NCBI GenBank assembly: GCA_040756655.1
Contig: JBFLYN010000005.1
Span: forward strand, 1 to 64,000
Reading direction: 5' to 3'
Origin: JBFLYN01 sp040756655
GTDB lineage: Bacteria; Bacillota; Sulfobacillia; UBA8153
DNA: 64,000 nucleotides
Of the stretch, positions 47,671-56,523 are shown piece by piece. The notes under the pieces are model-generated. The model was not told the DNA's origin and did not search any database. It saw only the letters and a list, made by a program, of their open reading frames with translations. Within the stretch, counting starts at the first letter, position 1; each line of letters begins with the position of its first letter. The position numbers and the translations under genes were made by a program.

Positions 47671-47698
47671 AAAGGAAAAGCCCGGCCAACGGCCGGGC
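47671..47698 (-). terminator. Intrinsic terminator after the zinc-ribbon gene
   Basis: On the minus strand GCCCGGCC GTT GGCCGGGC forms an 8-bp stem with a 3-base loop, followed by TTTTCCTTTC. It would end the clp1-like/zinc-ribbon transcript ahead of the P-type ATPase gene. Confidence 0.85.
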
Positions 47699-47711
47699 GC
47701 CAAGGATGCAG

Positions 47712-47816
47712 CTACTTCTTTGCGAAAGTGTCTTTGCCCTCACACTGGGGACACTTGCGGGGCTTGCACCTGGCATCCTTTTCATGGCCGCACGCTGCAC
47801 ATTTCCAAACTGCCAC
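47712..47816 (-). CDS. Very small rubredoxin-like zinc-ribbon protein (34 residues)
   Basis: From GTG 47816, with GGAGAGGAGGG upstream, the frame encodes 34 residues with two cysteine pairs, KCAACGHEKDARCKPRKC and CPQCEGKDTFAKK. The RCKPRKCPQC stretch matches a known family of tiny zinc-ribbon/rubredoxin-like proteins in anaerobic Firmicutes. It begins 19 bases after the Clp1-like kinase gene and is followed by a clear terminator, so the two form a bicistron. Function is unknown; metal binding is inferred from the four well-spaced cysteines (C6, C9, C22, C25, with C17 extra). Confidence 0.78.
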   Translation of the reverse strand: MAVWKCAACGHEKDARCKPRKCPQCEGKDTFAKK

Positions 47817-47835
47817 CCGGATCCCTCCTCTCCCG

Positions 47836-48873
47836 TCAGATCTCTTTGGGCCGCAACCTTCCCAGTTCCCGGCCGTCCCGGGTCACCCGGGTGGTGCCGA
47901 ACACCAGGCCGGTCACGGCCACCTCTACCGGCGTGTACACCCGGGCCTTCCCGCCGGCAAAGTCCAACCCCTCCAAGACTCCCGTGCCGGCCAGCTCACC
48001 CCGGCCGTCCAACAGACCCACCTGGAGCTGGTCGTATGCCGACTGGGACACGGCGTACACACGACTTCTGTCCATCAACACAGGACGCGAGGGTGGGGAT
48101 CCGGGCACCACGGCATAGATGCCATCGGCCGCCCGCTCGGCGTAGACTACCCCAGTTCCCAGCCGCAATTCCAGGGCCCGGCAGGCAGCGTCATCCAGGC
48201 GCTCTCCCGTGCGGTAGCGGGTGCGCAGGCACCTTACGCTGGCCAGGTCCAGCACGCGCAGGCTCCCGCCTTCCATGGCCCGCCGGTACCCTTCTTCGCG
48301 GGCTGCGCGCCGGTACTCCCGGTCTTTCCTCTGGACCCCCGGGGGTACTGCCAGCCTCCAGATGCGGGAAGTGCTGGTATCCGGGTAGGCTCGTAACAGG
48401 TGCTCTACCTCGCCGGCCCGTTGGAGGGCGACCAGGTGCCGGGGCCTGAGGCCCTCCAGCTTGGCACCCTTCAGGTAACGCCCGTACGGCCCGTGGATGA
48501 GCCCGGTGGTGTTGACCACCACGGCGATGGCACCGCTTTGACGAGCCGCCTCCACCATGCGCCAGATGCCTGCCAAGAAGGTGGCCTCCACTCCCGGCGG
48601 CGAGGTGGCTCCCACGAAAAAGGCAGCGTCCGGGCTAAGTTCGCTCCAACGGGCGACTGGGCCCCGCACCCGGGCCATGGCGATGGTGCCCGGCGGGCCC
48701 AGGTCAGACTGGCCCGTATCCGTGTCCACTATGGCAGTAGCCAGCCCGGCCACAAACAGCATGCGGGCCAATTCCAGGACGAACGTGGACTTGCCCGTGT
48801 CTGGGCCCCCTACAACCAGCACCAGTCCCGGGTCGGCCCGCACCCTTTCTACTAAGAAGCGCCCAGTTTGCAT
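47836..48873 (-). CDS. Clp1/Grc3-type polynucleotide 5'-hydroxyl kinase-like P-loop protein
   Basis: This 345-residue P-loop protein resembles the Clp1/Grc3 family of 5'-OH polynucleotide kinases. The Walker A is VLVVGGPDTGKSTFVLELAR. It is followed by the family-specific IVDTDTGQSDLGPPGTIAMA (Walker B-like DxDxGQ) and PDAAFFVGATSPPG, with VVVNTTGLIHGPYGRYLKGAK further on. A C-terminal beta-rich region includes VGLLDGRGELAGTGVLEGLDF. The eukaryotic and archaeal family phosphorylates RNA 5' ends; the role in bacteria is unclear. ATG 48873 has AGGAGA upstream. It is cotranscribed with the tiny zinc-ribbon gene. Confidence 0.8.
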   Translation of the reverse strand: MQTGRFLVERVRADPGLVLVVGGPDTGKSTFVLELARMLFVAGLATAIVDTDTGQSDLGPPGTIAMARVRGPVARWSELSPDAAFFVGATSPPGVEATFLAGIWRMVEAARQSGAIAVVVNTTGLIHGPYGRYLKGAKLEGLRPRHLVALQRAGEVEHLLRAYPDTSTSRIWRLAVPPGVQRKDREYRRAAREEGYRRAMEGGSLRVLDLASVRCLRTRYRTGERLDDAACRALELRLGTGVVYAERAADGIYAVVPGSPPSRPVLMDRSRVYAVSQSAYDQLQVGLLDGRGELAGTGVLEGLDFAGGKARVYTPVEVAVTGLVFGTTRVTRDGRELGRLRPKEI

Positions 48874-49021
48874 GGGTGGAATATTCTCCTCTCCCCATCC
48901 GCCGGGCTTCCTGCTCACCGCAGGTAACCTGCTGGTGGACCACGGGCCCCAGCTTGAGTGGCCCGGAGGATGGGGTCCCTTCAGAATGTTACTCTGACGT
49001 AGCGTATCCACTCTTCCAGGT

Positions 49022-49096
49022 AGGTTCGAGGCGACCGCCCGGGGATCTCCGGTAGGCTTGCACTAACCCGTCCCCTCCTGCCCGTCTCTCGAACCT
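49022..49096. repeat. Long-range inverted repeat AGGTTCGAG / CTCGAACCT
   Basis: A perfect 9-bp inverted repeat encloses 57 bases in the gap between msrA and the Clp1-like gene. Shorter GC-rich pairings lie inside. It could fold as a structured RNA leader or an attenuated terminator. It is tRNA-sized but has no T-arm or anticodon-arm geometry, so it is not a tRNA. No known riboswitch class was recognised. Confidence 0.4.
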
Positions 49097-49119
49097 TGCC
49101 AGAGTGAAGCTACTCCCCC

Positions 49120-49671
49120 CTATTTGAAAAGTTCCCAGTATTCATCGCCCCAGTACTTCCTGATAAACTCGTCCCGTCCGGACGCCATACGGTCTGCCTT
49201 GTACACGGCGGGGCACTTTCGGTGAAAGTCCTGGTGGTACTCTTCGGCATGGTAAAAGACACCCGCCGGCAAAATCGCGGTAACGATGGGGCCGGGGAAC
49301 CGGCCCGAAGCCTCCAACTCCTGCTTCGAGGCCTCGGCTTTTTGCCTTTGCTCTTCGTTGGTGTAGAAGATGGCTGCCCGGTAGGACGGGCCCCGGTCAT
49401 GAAACTGACCGCCCGGGTCGGTGGGATCGATCTGCATCCAGAAGGCTTTGAGGAGTATGTCGTAACTGGTGATGGCCGGGTCGTAGGTGATGCATACGGC
49501 TTCATAATGCCCGGAGGTCTGGGACTTGACCTCCTCGTAGGTGGGGTTTTCCAGGTGACCGCCGGTGTAGCCAGAGCGTACTTCCAAGACCCCGTCCAGC
49601 AGTGCAAATGGGGATACCATGCACCAAAAACACCCGCCGGCGAATACGGCAGTAGCTGCCCGGTTGCCCAT
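49120..49671 (-). CDS. msrA: Peptide methionine-S-sulfoxide reductase MsrA
   Basis: MsrA repairs oxidised methionine. The 183-residue product has the active-site GGCFWC motif (catalytic Cys14), then RSGYTGGHLENPTYEEV, GHYEAVCITYDP, DRGPSYRAAIFY and the C-terminal FYHAEEYHQDF. Directly after the active-site Cys the usual CMExPF reads CMVSPF, so the conserved Glu is replaced by Val19. ATG 49671 follows GGGAGGAAA; a longer frame from 49776 adds non-conserved residues. It is transcribed away from rqcH and may be monocistronic. Confidence 0.92.
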   Translation of the reverse strand: MGNRAATAVFAGGCFWCMVSPFALLDGVLEVRSGYTGGHLENPTYEEVKSQTSGHYEAVCITYDPAITSYDILLKAFWMQIDPTDPGGQFHDRGPSYRAAIFYTNEEQRQKAEASKQELEASGRFPGPIVTAILPAGVFYHAEEYHQDFHRKCPAVYKADRMASGRDEFIRKYWGDEYWELFK

Positions 49672-49850
49672 GCTCGTGTTTCCTCCCGTTCGGACCGCTG
49701 CTTTCCGTCTGGCATGGATATTCTCCTCCACCGCCCGGCTTCCTGCATGCGTGGCTGGCGGGTTGTGGATGGCCACCTCTTACTGGTATAATCGGGGTTA
49801 CCGGGCCCGGTGAACTTCTGGACCCAGGTTTGGCTGTGGAGGACGGCAAC

Positions 49851-51578
49851 ATGACCATGGACGCTGCCGCCCTGGCGGGTATAGTTTTCGACGTGAGGCA
49901 ATGGACGGGCGCCCGGGTAGACCGGGTGTTTCAGCCGTCGGCTTCCGAGGTCCATCTTTCGCTAAGGCGGCCCGGACAGGCCCAGCGCCTGTGCCTGGGG
50001 CTCAGGCCGGACCTGCCCCGCCTCCATTTCACCGCCGCCCGCCCGGAAAACCCTGCCCATCCCCCGGCCTTCTGCATGGGCCTGAGAAAGTGGCTGGAAG
50101 GCGCCCGCCTCCTGCGGGTGGAGTACCCACCCTGGGAACGGTGGGTGGGGTTGCACTTCGCTGGCCGCTCCAGCCTGGGTGACGAGGTAGAACTGGGGCT
50201 CTATGCCGAGCTCATCCCCGGGGCCACCAACCTGGTGCTGGTGCGCCTGCCCAACCGCCAGGTGCTGGCTGCGCTCAAGCCCGGTACAACCAGCTACCAG
50301 CCGCCGCCTCCCCTGTCCGGACCACTGCCCGGCCAAGTTAGCGAAGAAGCACTGGCCGCCGGGCTCCAGGGCGAAGGGCCGGCCTGGCAGTGCATCCTGG
50401 GCACGGTCCGGGGCTTCGGCCCGGTGCTGGCCCGGGAGGCCGTGTACCGTGCCGGCTTCGACCCCGGGGCTCCGCCCCGGTTGGTGGAGCCTGCCCGGCT
50501 GACGCGGGCGGTGGGCGGGATCGCTGCGGAAGTGGCGGCCGGGCAGTTTTGGCCGGCGGCATATTGCGATGGCCAAGGGCGGCCGCGGCTTTGGCATGTG
50601 CTCAAACTGGCGCACCTCCCGGGTCACGTGGCAGAAGCGGCTGAAACCGCCAGCGCCGCCGCGGACCGCTTCTACACCGCCCACCTGGAGGAAGCAGCCT
50701 TCCGCTCCCGGCTCTCGGCCCTGCAAGGCGCACTGGCATCTGCTCGTAAGCGGCTGGAACGCAAGCGGCTGGCCCAAGCGGCAGACCTACAGCGAGCCGG
50801 GGCGGCAGGGGATTTCCGGCTCTGGGCCGAACTCCTCACCGCCTACGCCGACCGGGTGCCACCCGGGACCGCTACGGCCAGCCTTCCCAATTACTACCTG
50901 CCTGGTAGCCCCGAAGTGTCCATTCCCCTGGACCCGGCGCTGAATGCCCGGGCCAATGCCCGGGTCTATTTTGACCGTCACGCCAAGGCCGAACGCACAC
51001 GCCGTGCGGCCACCAAAGAGCTGGAGCGCACCGGGGCCGAACTTGAGTACCTGGAGCGGGTTAGCGAGACGGTGGAAGCCTGCCGGACCGTGCAGGACCT
51101 GGGCGAGGTCTGGGAAGAGCTCGGCGCGGCCGGGTTCATCCGAAACCCACCCGGGCCAGCCGGGACCCGGGCCCCGAAACCCGACTTCACCGGGCTGGAA
51201 CTGGTATCTTCACGGGGCGATAGGATCATGGTGGGAAAAAACCACCGGCAGAACGAGCAGCTGGTGCGGGTGGCCCGGCCCGATGACGTGTGGCTCCACG
51301 CCCGGGGCGTGCCCGGCGCTCACGTGCTGCTCCGCCCCGGTAGCGACCAGGGCAGGGAATGGCCGTCCCGGGAAAGCCTGGAAGAAGCCGCTGAACTTGC
51401 CGCGCATTTCAGTCGGGCGGGCAAAGCCCGGTGGGTGGAGGTAGACTGGACCCGGGCCCGGCACGTACGGCGGCCCCGCGACGCCAGGCCCGGGCAGGTC
51501 ATCTATGATCACCAGCAGACTGTACGGGTCAGCTCCGTCCCCCGGCTTTTTCCCTCGCGCAACCCACCAGCTGGCTGA
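49851..51578 (+). CDS. rqcH: Ribosome quality control factor RqcH (NFACT/FbpA family)
   Basis: RqcH binds stalled 50S-peptidyl-tRNA complexes and adds C-terminal alanine tails that mark the nascent chain for degradation. The 575-residue protein has the NFACT-N domain (ALAGIVFDVRQWTGARVDRV, MGLRKWLEGARLLRVEYP, GLYAELIPGATNLVLV) and a central helical/coiled-coil region (about 280-430). The C-terminal NFACT-R domain reads GDRIMVGKNHRQNEQLVRV and VWLHARGVPGAHVLLR. ATG 49851 lies 9 bases after GGAGG. Its 3' end overlaps the convergent pyrD 3' end by 50 bases. Confidence 0.94.
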   Translation: MTMDAAALAGIVFDVRQWTGARVDRVFQPSASEVHLSLRRPGQAQRLCLGLRPDLPRLHFTAARPENPAHPPAFCMGLRKWLEGARLLRVEYPPWERWVGLHFAGRSSLGDEVELGLYAELIPGATNLVLVRLPNRQVLAALKPGTTSYQPPPPLSGPLPGQVSEEALAAGLQGEGPAWQCILGTVRGFGPVLAREAVYRAGFDPGAPPRLVEPARLTRAVGGIAAEVAAGQFWPAAYCDGQGRPRLWHVLKLAHLPGHVAEAAETASAAADRFYTAHLEEAAFRSRLSALQGALASARKRLERKRLAQAADLQRAGAAGDFRLWAELLTAYADRVPPGTATASLPNYYLPGSPEVSIPLDPALNARANARVYFDRHAKAERTRRAATKELERTGAELEYLERVSETVEACRTVQDLGEVWEELGAAGFIRNPPGPAGTRAPKPDFTGLELVSSRGDRIMVGKNHRQNEQLVRVARPDDVWLHARGVPGAHVLLRPGSDQGREWPSRESLEEAAELAAHFSRAGKARWVEVDWTRARHVRRPRDARPGQVIYDHQQTVRVSSVPRLFPSRNPPAG

Positions 51579-52467
51579 CCTTCTGCATACCGTGCTCCTC
51601 CAGGTAGCGGTGGATGCCTTCCACCACGGCCAGGGGCGACCGGGGATCCACGAAACTGGCCGTGCCCATCATGACGGCGCTGGCCCCGGCCATGAGGTAT
51701 TCCAGGGCATCGGGCGCTTGCAAGATGCCGCCCATGCCGATGACCGGCACCCCGGCATGTGCGGATACCTCCCAGACCATGCGCACACCCACCGGCCGGA
51801 TGGCGGGCCCGGAAAGACCTCCGGTTACATTGCCCAGGATGGGACGGCGTCTTTGCACATCAATGGCCAGCCCCAAGAGGGTGTTGATAAGGGAGATCAC
51901 GTCGGCCCCGGCCTGTTCCACAGCCCTGGCAATGGCGCGGATATCGGTGACATTGGGTGAGAGTTTGACCAGCACTGGCAGTCCGGTATTCCTGCGTACG
52001 GCGGCCGTGACCCGGGCCGCACTGGCAGCCTCCACCCCGAAGGCCAGCCCCCCGCACTTGACGTTGGGACAGGAAATGTTCACTTCCAAGGCAGCTACCC
52101 CCGGGGCCCGGTCCAGGCGGCGGGCCAGCGTGGCATACTCCTCCTCATCCTCTCCGGCGATGTTCACCACTACCGGGCAGCCCAGGCCCTGGAGAAAGGG
52201 CAGTTCCTCCTGGATGAACCCTTCGAGGCCGGGGTTTTCCAGACCGATGGCGTTGAGCATGCCCGCCGGGGTCTCATAGACCCGGGGCGGGGGGTTCCCC
52301 ATGCGGGGGCGCACGGTCACCGCCTTGGTGACCAGGGCGCCTAGGTTGGCCAGATCGTAGCAGCGACTGTACTCCCGGCCGAAGCCTGCCGTGCCCGATG
52401 CCAGCATGACCGGGTTTTTCAGTTTGAGCTTTCCAAGGTCCACCCCAAGGTCAGGCACATCACCCAC
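51529..52467 (-). CDS. pyrD: Dihydroorotate dehydrogenase, class 1B catalytic subunit
   Basis: PyrD oxidises dihydroorotate to orotate and passes electrons through PyrK to NAD+. The 312-residue FMN-binding TIM barrel shows LGKLKLKNPVMLASGTAGFG, TKAVTVRPRMGNPPPRVYE, NAIGLENPGLEGF, VNISCPNVKCGG with the class 1B active-site Cys, LVKLSPNVTDI, and IGMGGILQAPDALEYLMAGA with the phosphate-binding end. The GTG start overlaps the pyrK stop by 8 bases. It is the last gene of the pyr operon. Its end overlaps rqcH on the other strand, and no terminator is visible in the overlap. Confidence 0.96.
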   Translation of the reverse strand: MGDVPDLGVDLGKLKLKNPVMLASGTAGFGREYSRCYDLANLGALVTKAVTVRPRMGNPPPRVYETPAGMLNAIGLENPGLEGFIQEELPFLQGLGCPVVVNIAGEDEEEYATLARRLDRAPGVAALEVNISCPNVKCGGLAFGVEAASAARVTAAVRRNTGLPVLVKLSPNVTDIRAIARAVEQAGADVISLINTLLGLAIDVQRRRPILGNVTGGLSGPAIRPVGVRMVWEVSAHAGVPVIGMGGILQAPDALEYLMAGASAVMMGTASFVDPRSPLAVVEGIHRYLEEHGMQKVSQLVGCAREKAGGRS

Positions 52468-53278
52468 CCCCTCCCGGCAAGCCTGCGAGCACCACCTGGT
52501 TGGAGCAGAACACCGGCCCGTCCCGGCAAACCTTCAGGTATCCACCGGACCCGGCGGCCTGGACGGCACACCCCAGGCACGCGCCCACCCCGCAGGCCAT
52601 GTATTGCTCCAGGGAGATATACGTGCTGATGGAGTACTCCCGGGCCAGATCCTGCACGACGGCGAGCATGGGCACCGGGCCGCACGCGTAGAGGCTGGTG
52701 TACTCCTCCCGGGACAGTTCCTCCCGGACCAGGGCGGTAACCAGGCCCGGGTGGCCGGCGGAACCATCATCGGTGGCCAGGCGCACCCGGGCGCCCAGCC
52801 CCTCAAGTTCGTCCACTCCCACCAAGAGCCCGGCGCTGCGCGCTCCCACGCATGCGGTCACCATCGCCCCCGCCTGTATCGCACACGCGGTAGCCCCCAC
52901 CAGCGGGGCTATGCCGATGCCGCCTGCCGCCACCAGCAGACGACGCCCGGCCGGCGGCACAGAAAACCCTTGTCCCAGGGGACCCACCAGGTCCAACTGG
53001 TCCCCGGCCTCCAGGGCACCCAACCACTGCGTGCCGGCTCCGGCGTGCCTCACCAGCAGCACGAGTTCGCCCGCCTCCGGGTGGGAGCGGGCGATACTGA
53101 TCGGGCGGCGGAGGAGCGGGGACAGTCCCCGGCTCACCCGCAAGTGCACAAACTGCCCGGGCCGGGCCGCCTGGGCACACCCGGGCGCTAGTATCCTCAG
53201 ACGGAAATGGCCGGGGGCCACCGGGCGGTTCTCCAATACGGTGGCCATCACCGGCGCCAGTGGGAACTCAAGCGGCAT
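52460..53278 (-). CDS. pyrK: Dihydroorotate dehydrogenase electron-transfer subunit
   Basis: PyrK carries FAD and a [2Fe-2S] cluster and delivers electrons from PyrD to NAD+. The 272-residue protein has RPGQFVHLRVSRGLSPLLRRPISI (FAD domain), QLDLVGPLGQGF, LLVAAGGIGIAPLVGA and SLYACGPVPML. Its C-terminal cluster motif is MACGVGACLGCAVQ with a final Cys in YLKVCRDGPVF. ATG 53278 lies 9 bases after the carB stop; an internal ATG 10 codons later is possible. Overlap with pyrD fits a stoichiometric complex. Confidence 0.95.
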   Translation of the reverse strand: MPLEFPLAPVMATVLENRPVAPGHFRLRILAPGCAQAARPGQFVHLRVSRGLSPLLRRPISIARSHPEAGELVLLVRHAGAGTQWLGALEAGDQLDLVGPLGQGFSVPPAGRRLLVAAGGIGIAPLVGATACAIQAGAMVTACVGARSAGLLVGVDELEGLGARVRLATDDGSAGHPGLVTALVREELSREEYTSLYACGPVPMLAVVQDLAREYSISTYISLEQYMACGVGACLGCAVQAAGSGGYLKVCRDGPVFCSNQVVLAGLPGGGG

Positions 53279-53287
53279 GCGACCCTC

Positions 53288-56200
53288 CTAGCTGCCGGTG
53301 GACCGGTGGGCCCGGCCCACAGCTTCGTACTGCTGGAGCGCAACGGGTCCCGCCAGTGGCCGGCTTTTGCGGTGTAGCATGGCCCGGACGGCGGCGGCCG
53401 CCGTGTCCGGCGAAGTCAGGCAGGGCACCCCGAACTCGGCGGCGGTCCTCCTGATCTTGAACCCGTCACGCTGGGGTACTTTGCCCCGGGTAAGGGTATT
53501 GATGACCAGCACCACCTGCCCGGTGGCGATGACATCAAGTACGTGGGGGGAGCCTTCGTCCAATTTGGCGACGGTCTCTACCGGTAGCCCGGCCGCCTCC
53601 AGGCTGCGGGCGGTGCCGCGGGTGGCCATCAAATGATACCCGGCACCGAAAAGGGCGCGACCCAGTTCAACCCCGACGGGCTTGTCGCGGTCGGCCACGC
53701 TCAGCAACACGGTCCCGGCCCCGGGGAGGTTCACCCCGGCGGCCAAGAACCCCTTGGCCAGCGCCTCGGCGGCATCCACGTCCACGCCGATGACCTCGCC
53801 GGTGGATTTCATCTCCGGGCCCAGGCCGGTATCCACTGCGGTGAGCTTGGCCCAGGAAAACACCGGGACTTTCACCGCTACCAGAGCAGAAGGCGGAACC
53901 AGGCCAGTTTGGGCGCCCAGGCTGGCCAGGCTAGCCCCGAGAATGATTCGGGTGGCCAGCGGCACCATGGGAACGCCGGTGACCTTGGTCAAAAACGGTA
54001 CCGTCCTGCTGGAGCGCAAGTTCGCCTCCAGCACGTAGACCTGGTTGTCTTTGATGACGAACTGCACGTTCATGAGCCCGCGCACATTCAGGCCCCGGGC
54101 CAGCCGCCGGGTGTAGTCGATTATGGTGTCCTGGAGCGGTTGAGCTAGACTCTGGGCCGGGCACATGGCAATGCTGTCTCCAGAATGAACACCGGCCCTT
54201 TCTACGTGTTCCATGATGGCCGGCACCAGCACGTCCTCGCCATCGGCCACGGCATCCACCTCGACCTCACGGCCTTCGAAATACCGGTCCACCAGCACCG
54301 GGTGCCGGTCAGAAACCACCACCGCCGAGCGCATGTACTCGAAAAGATCCTCGTCGTTGTATACGATCTCCATGGACCTGCCGCCCAGCACGTAAGAGGG
54401 GCGGACCAGCACCGGGTAGCCTACCCGGTGGGCGATGGCCAGGGCCTGGGTGGTATCAAAGGCCGTGCCCCCCGGGGGGCGGGGGATGTCCAGGCGGGTT
54501 AACAGCCGGTCGAATTTTTCCCGGTCTTCGGAGATGTCCAGGGACTCTACGGAAGTACCCAGCACCAGGGCGTGCTTGGCCACCTCGGACGCTAGGTTGA
54601 TGGCTGTCTGCCCTCCGAACTGCACCACCACGCCCACGGGCTTTTCCAGGCGGATTACGCTCATCACATCCTCGGCGGTGAGCGGTTCGAAGTACAGGCG
54701 GTCAGACGCGTTAAAGTCCGTGGACACGGTCTCCGGGTTGTTGTTGAGCATGATGCATTCCAGTCCCGCCTCCCTCAGGCTGGTGACGGCGTGGACGGAA
54801 GAGTAATCGAACTCGATGCCCTGACCGATGCGGATGGGTCCCGAGCCCAGCACCAGTACCTTCGGGCGGCCAGTGGGAACGGCTTCATTCTCCCGGGCCC
54901 GGTAAGTGGAGTAGAAGTAGGGCGTGGTGGCTTCAAACTCGGCAGCGCAGGTGTCCACCATCTTGTAGACGGGCTCGATTCCCTGTTCCCAGCGGAGCCG
55001 CTGCAAGTGCTCAACATCCAGCCCGGCGATGGCCGCCAGGCGAGCATCGGAAAACCCCAGTTCCTTGGCCGGGCGCAACAGGCCCGGCAGGGCACCGGGC
55101 TCCATGAGCCGGGCCTCCATGGAGGTGATGCGCTTGATCCCTTCCAGGAAGAACGGGTCAATGTGGCAGAGTGCGTGGATTTCCATGACCTCCCGGCCCC
55201 GGCGCAAAAGCTCGGCGATGATGAACATCCTCCGATCATCCGGGCTCTCCAGCGCCTGCCAGAGGCTGGAGGTATCCTGGGATGCCAGTTCCCGTAGGTA
55301 CAAGCCGTCGGCCCCGGTCTCCGCCGAGCGGATGGCTTTCTGGAGGGCACCCTCGAAGGTGCGGTCGATGGCCATGACTTCTCCGGTGGCTTTCATCTGG
55401 GTGCCCAGGCTCCGGTTGGCTCCCCGGAACTTGTCAAAGGGCCAGCGCGGGAACTTCAGCACCACGTAGTCGATGGCCGGCTCGAAGCAGGCCGAAGTGG
55501 CGCCGGTGACCGGGTTGGTGATTTCGGTAAGGTCCAGACCCACGGCGATCTTAGTCGCTACCCTGGCGATGGGATAGCCCGTGGCCTTGGACGCCAGCGC
55601 GCTGGAGCGGCTCACCCGGGGGTTGACCTCGATGACGCAGTACTGGCCGGTACGTGGGTCTAGAGCAAACTGGACGTTGCACCCACCGGCGATGCCCAGG
55701 GTGCAGATGATGTCCAGGGCCGCCCGGCGTAGTTTCTGGTTCTCGCGGTCGGTGAGTGTGAGAGTCGGGGCCACCACGATGCTGTCGCCGGTGTGGATGC
55801 CCATGGGGTCTATGTTCTCCATGGCGCAGATGGCCACGCAGTTTCCGCCCAGGTCCCGCATGACCTCGTACTCAATTTCCTTCCAGCCCTCCACGCTGCG
55901 CTCCAGGAGAACCTGGCTGATGGGGCTGAGCTTTAGCCCCCGGGCCACGATCAGCTCGAATTCCTCGTAGGTACGGGCCAGACCGCCGCCGGTGCCGCCC
56001 AGGGTGTAGGCCGGGCGCACCACCAGGGGCAGTCCCACCCGGCGGGCAAAGTCCTTGGCCTCGGATAGCCGGTGGACGATGGCGCTTAAGGGCACCGGGT
56101 GTCCGGCCCTTTCCATGGCCTCCTTGAAAAGCAGGCGGTCTTCGGCCATCTGGATGGAGGCAAGGGAGGTGCCCAAAAGCTCCACCCCGTACTGCTCCAA

Positions 56201-56521
56201 CACCCCGGCCCGCGAAAGCTCCACCGCCAAGTTCAAACCCACCTGCCCCCCAAGCGTGGCCAGCAGGCCCTGGGGACGCTCGGCGCGGATGATCTGGGTG
56301 GCCACGTCCAGGCGCAAGGGCTCCAGGTACACCCGGTCAGCTACCTCTGCGTCGGTCATGATGGTGGCGGGATTAGAGTTTAACAATACCACGGACAGGC
56401 CTTCTTCTCGTAAGGCCCGGCAGGCCTGGGTTCCGGCGTAGTCAAACTCCGCCGCCTGCCCGATGATGATGGGACCGGAGCCTACGACCATTACTTTCTC
56501 CAGACCGGTACGGAGCGGCAA
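53288..56521 (-). CDS. carB: Carbamoyl-phosphate synthase large subunit
   Basis: CarB makes carbamoyl phosphate from bicarbonate, ammonia (delivered by CarA) and two ATP. The 1077-residue protein has the two homologous ATP-grasp halves. The first starts VMVVGSGPIIIGQAAEFDYAG and the second (about 550) starts VLVLGSGPIRIGQGIEFDYSS. The PAYTLGGTGGG and PSYVLGGRSMEIV segments mark the two ATP sites. The C-terminal ~130 residues form the MGS-like regulatory domain (VGVELGRALFGAGYHLMATRG). The start is TTG 56521, two bases after the carA stop. The allosteric domain is complete. Confidence 0.97.
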   Translation of the reverse strand: MPLRTGLEKVMVVGSGPIIIGQAAEFDYAGTQACRALREEGLSVVLLNSNPATIMTDAEVADRVYLEPLRLDVATQIIRAERPQGLLATLGGQVGLNLAVELSRAGVLEQYGVELLGTSLASIQMAEDRLLFKEAMERAGHPVPLSAIVHRLSEAKDFARRVGLPLVVRPAYTLGGTGGGLARTYEEFELIVARGLKLSPISQVLLERSVEGWKEIEYEVMRDLGGNCVAICAMENIDPMGIHTGDSIVVAPTLTLTDRENQKLRRAALDIICTLGIAGGCNVQFALDPRTGQYCVIEVNPRVSRSSALASKATGYPIARVATKIAVGLDLTEITNPVTGATSACFEPAIDYVVLKFPRWPFDKFRGANRSLGTQMKATGEVMAIDRTFEGALQKAIRSAETGADGLYLRELASQDTSSLWQALESPDDRRMFIIAELLRRGREVMEIHALCHIDPFFLEGIKRITSMEARLMEPGALPGLLRPAKELGFSDARLAAIAGLDVEHLQRLRWEQGIEPVYKMVDTCAAEFEATTPYFYSTYRARENEAVPTGRPKVLVLGSGPIRIGQGIEFDYSSVHAVTSLREAGLECIMLNNNPETVSTDFNASDRLYFEPLTAEDVMSVIRLEKPVGVVVQFGGQTAINLASEVAKHALVLGTSVESLDISEDREKFDRLLTRLDIPRPPGGTAFDTTQALAIAHRVGYPVLVRPSYVLGGRSMEIVYNDEDLFEYMRSAVVVSDRHPVLVDRYFEGREVEVDAVADGEDVLVPAIMEHVERAGVHSGDSIAMCPAQSLAQPLQDTIIDYTRRLARGLNVRGLMNVQFVIKDNQVYVLEANLRSSRTVPFLTKVTGVPMVPLATRIILGASLASLGAQTGLVPPSALVAVKVPVFSWAKLTAVDTGLGPEMKSTGEVIGVDVDAAEALAKGFLAAGVNLPGAGTVLLSVADRDKPVGVELGRALFGAGYHLMATRGTARSLEAAGLPVETVAKLDEGSPHVLDVIATGQVVLVINTLTRGKVPQRDGFKIRRTAAEFGVPCLTSPDTAAAAVRAMLHRKSRPLAGPVALQQYEAVGRAHRSTGS

Positions 56522-56523
56522 GT

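Noticed and set aside
49022..49096. Possible tRNA suggested by GGTTCGA-like bases and length 75
   Set aside because: The TTCGA lies in the outer stem on both strands and no T-arm, anticodon arm or 7-bp acceptor can be drawn.
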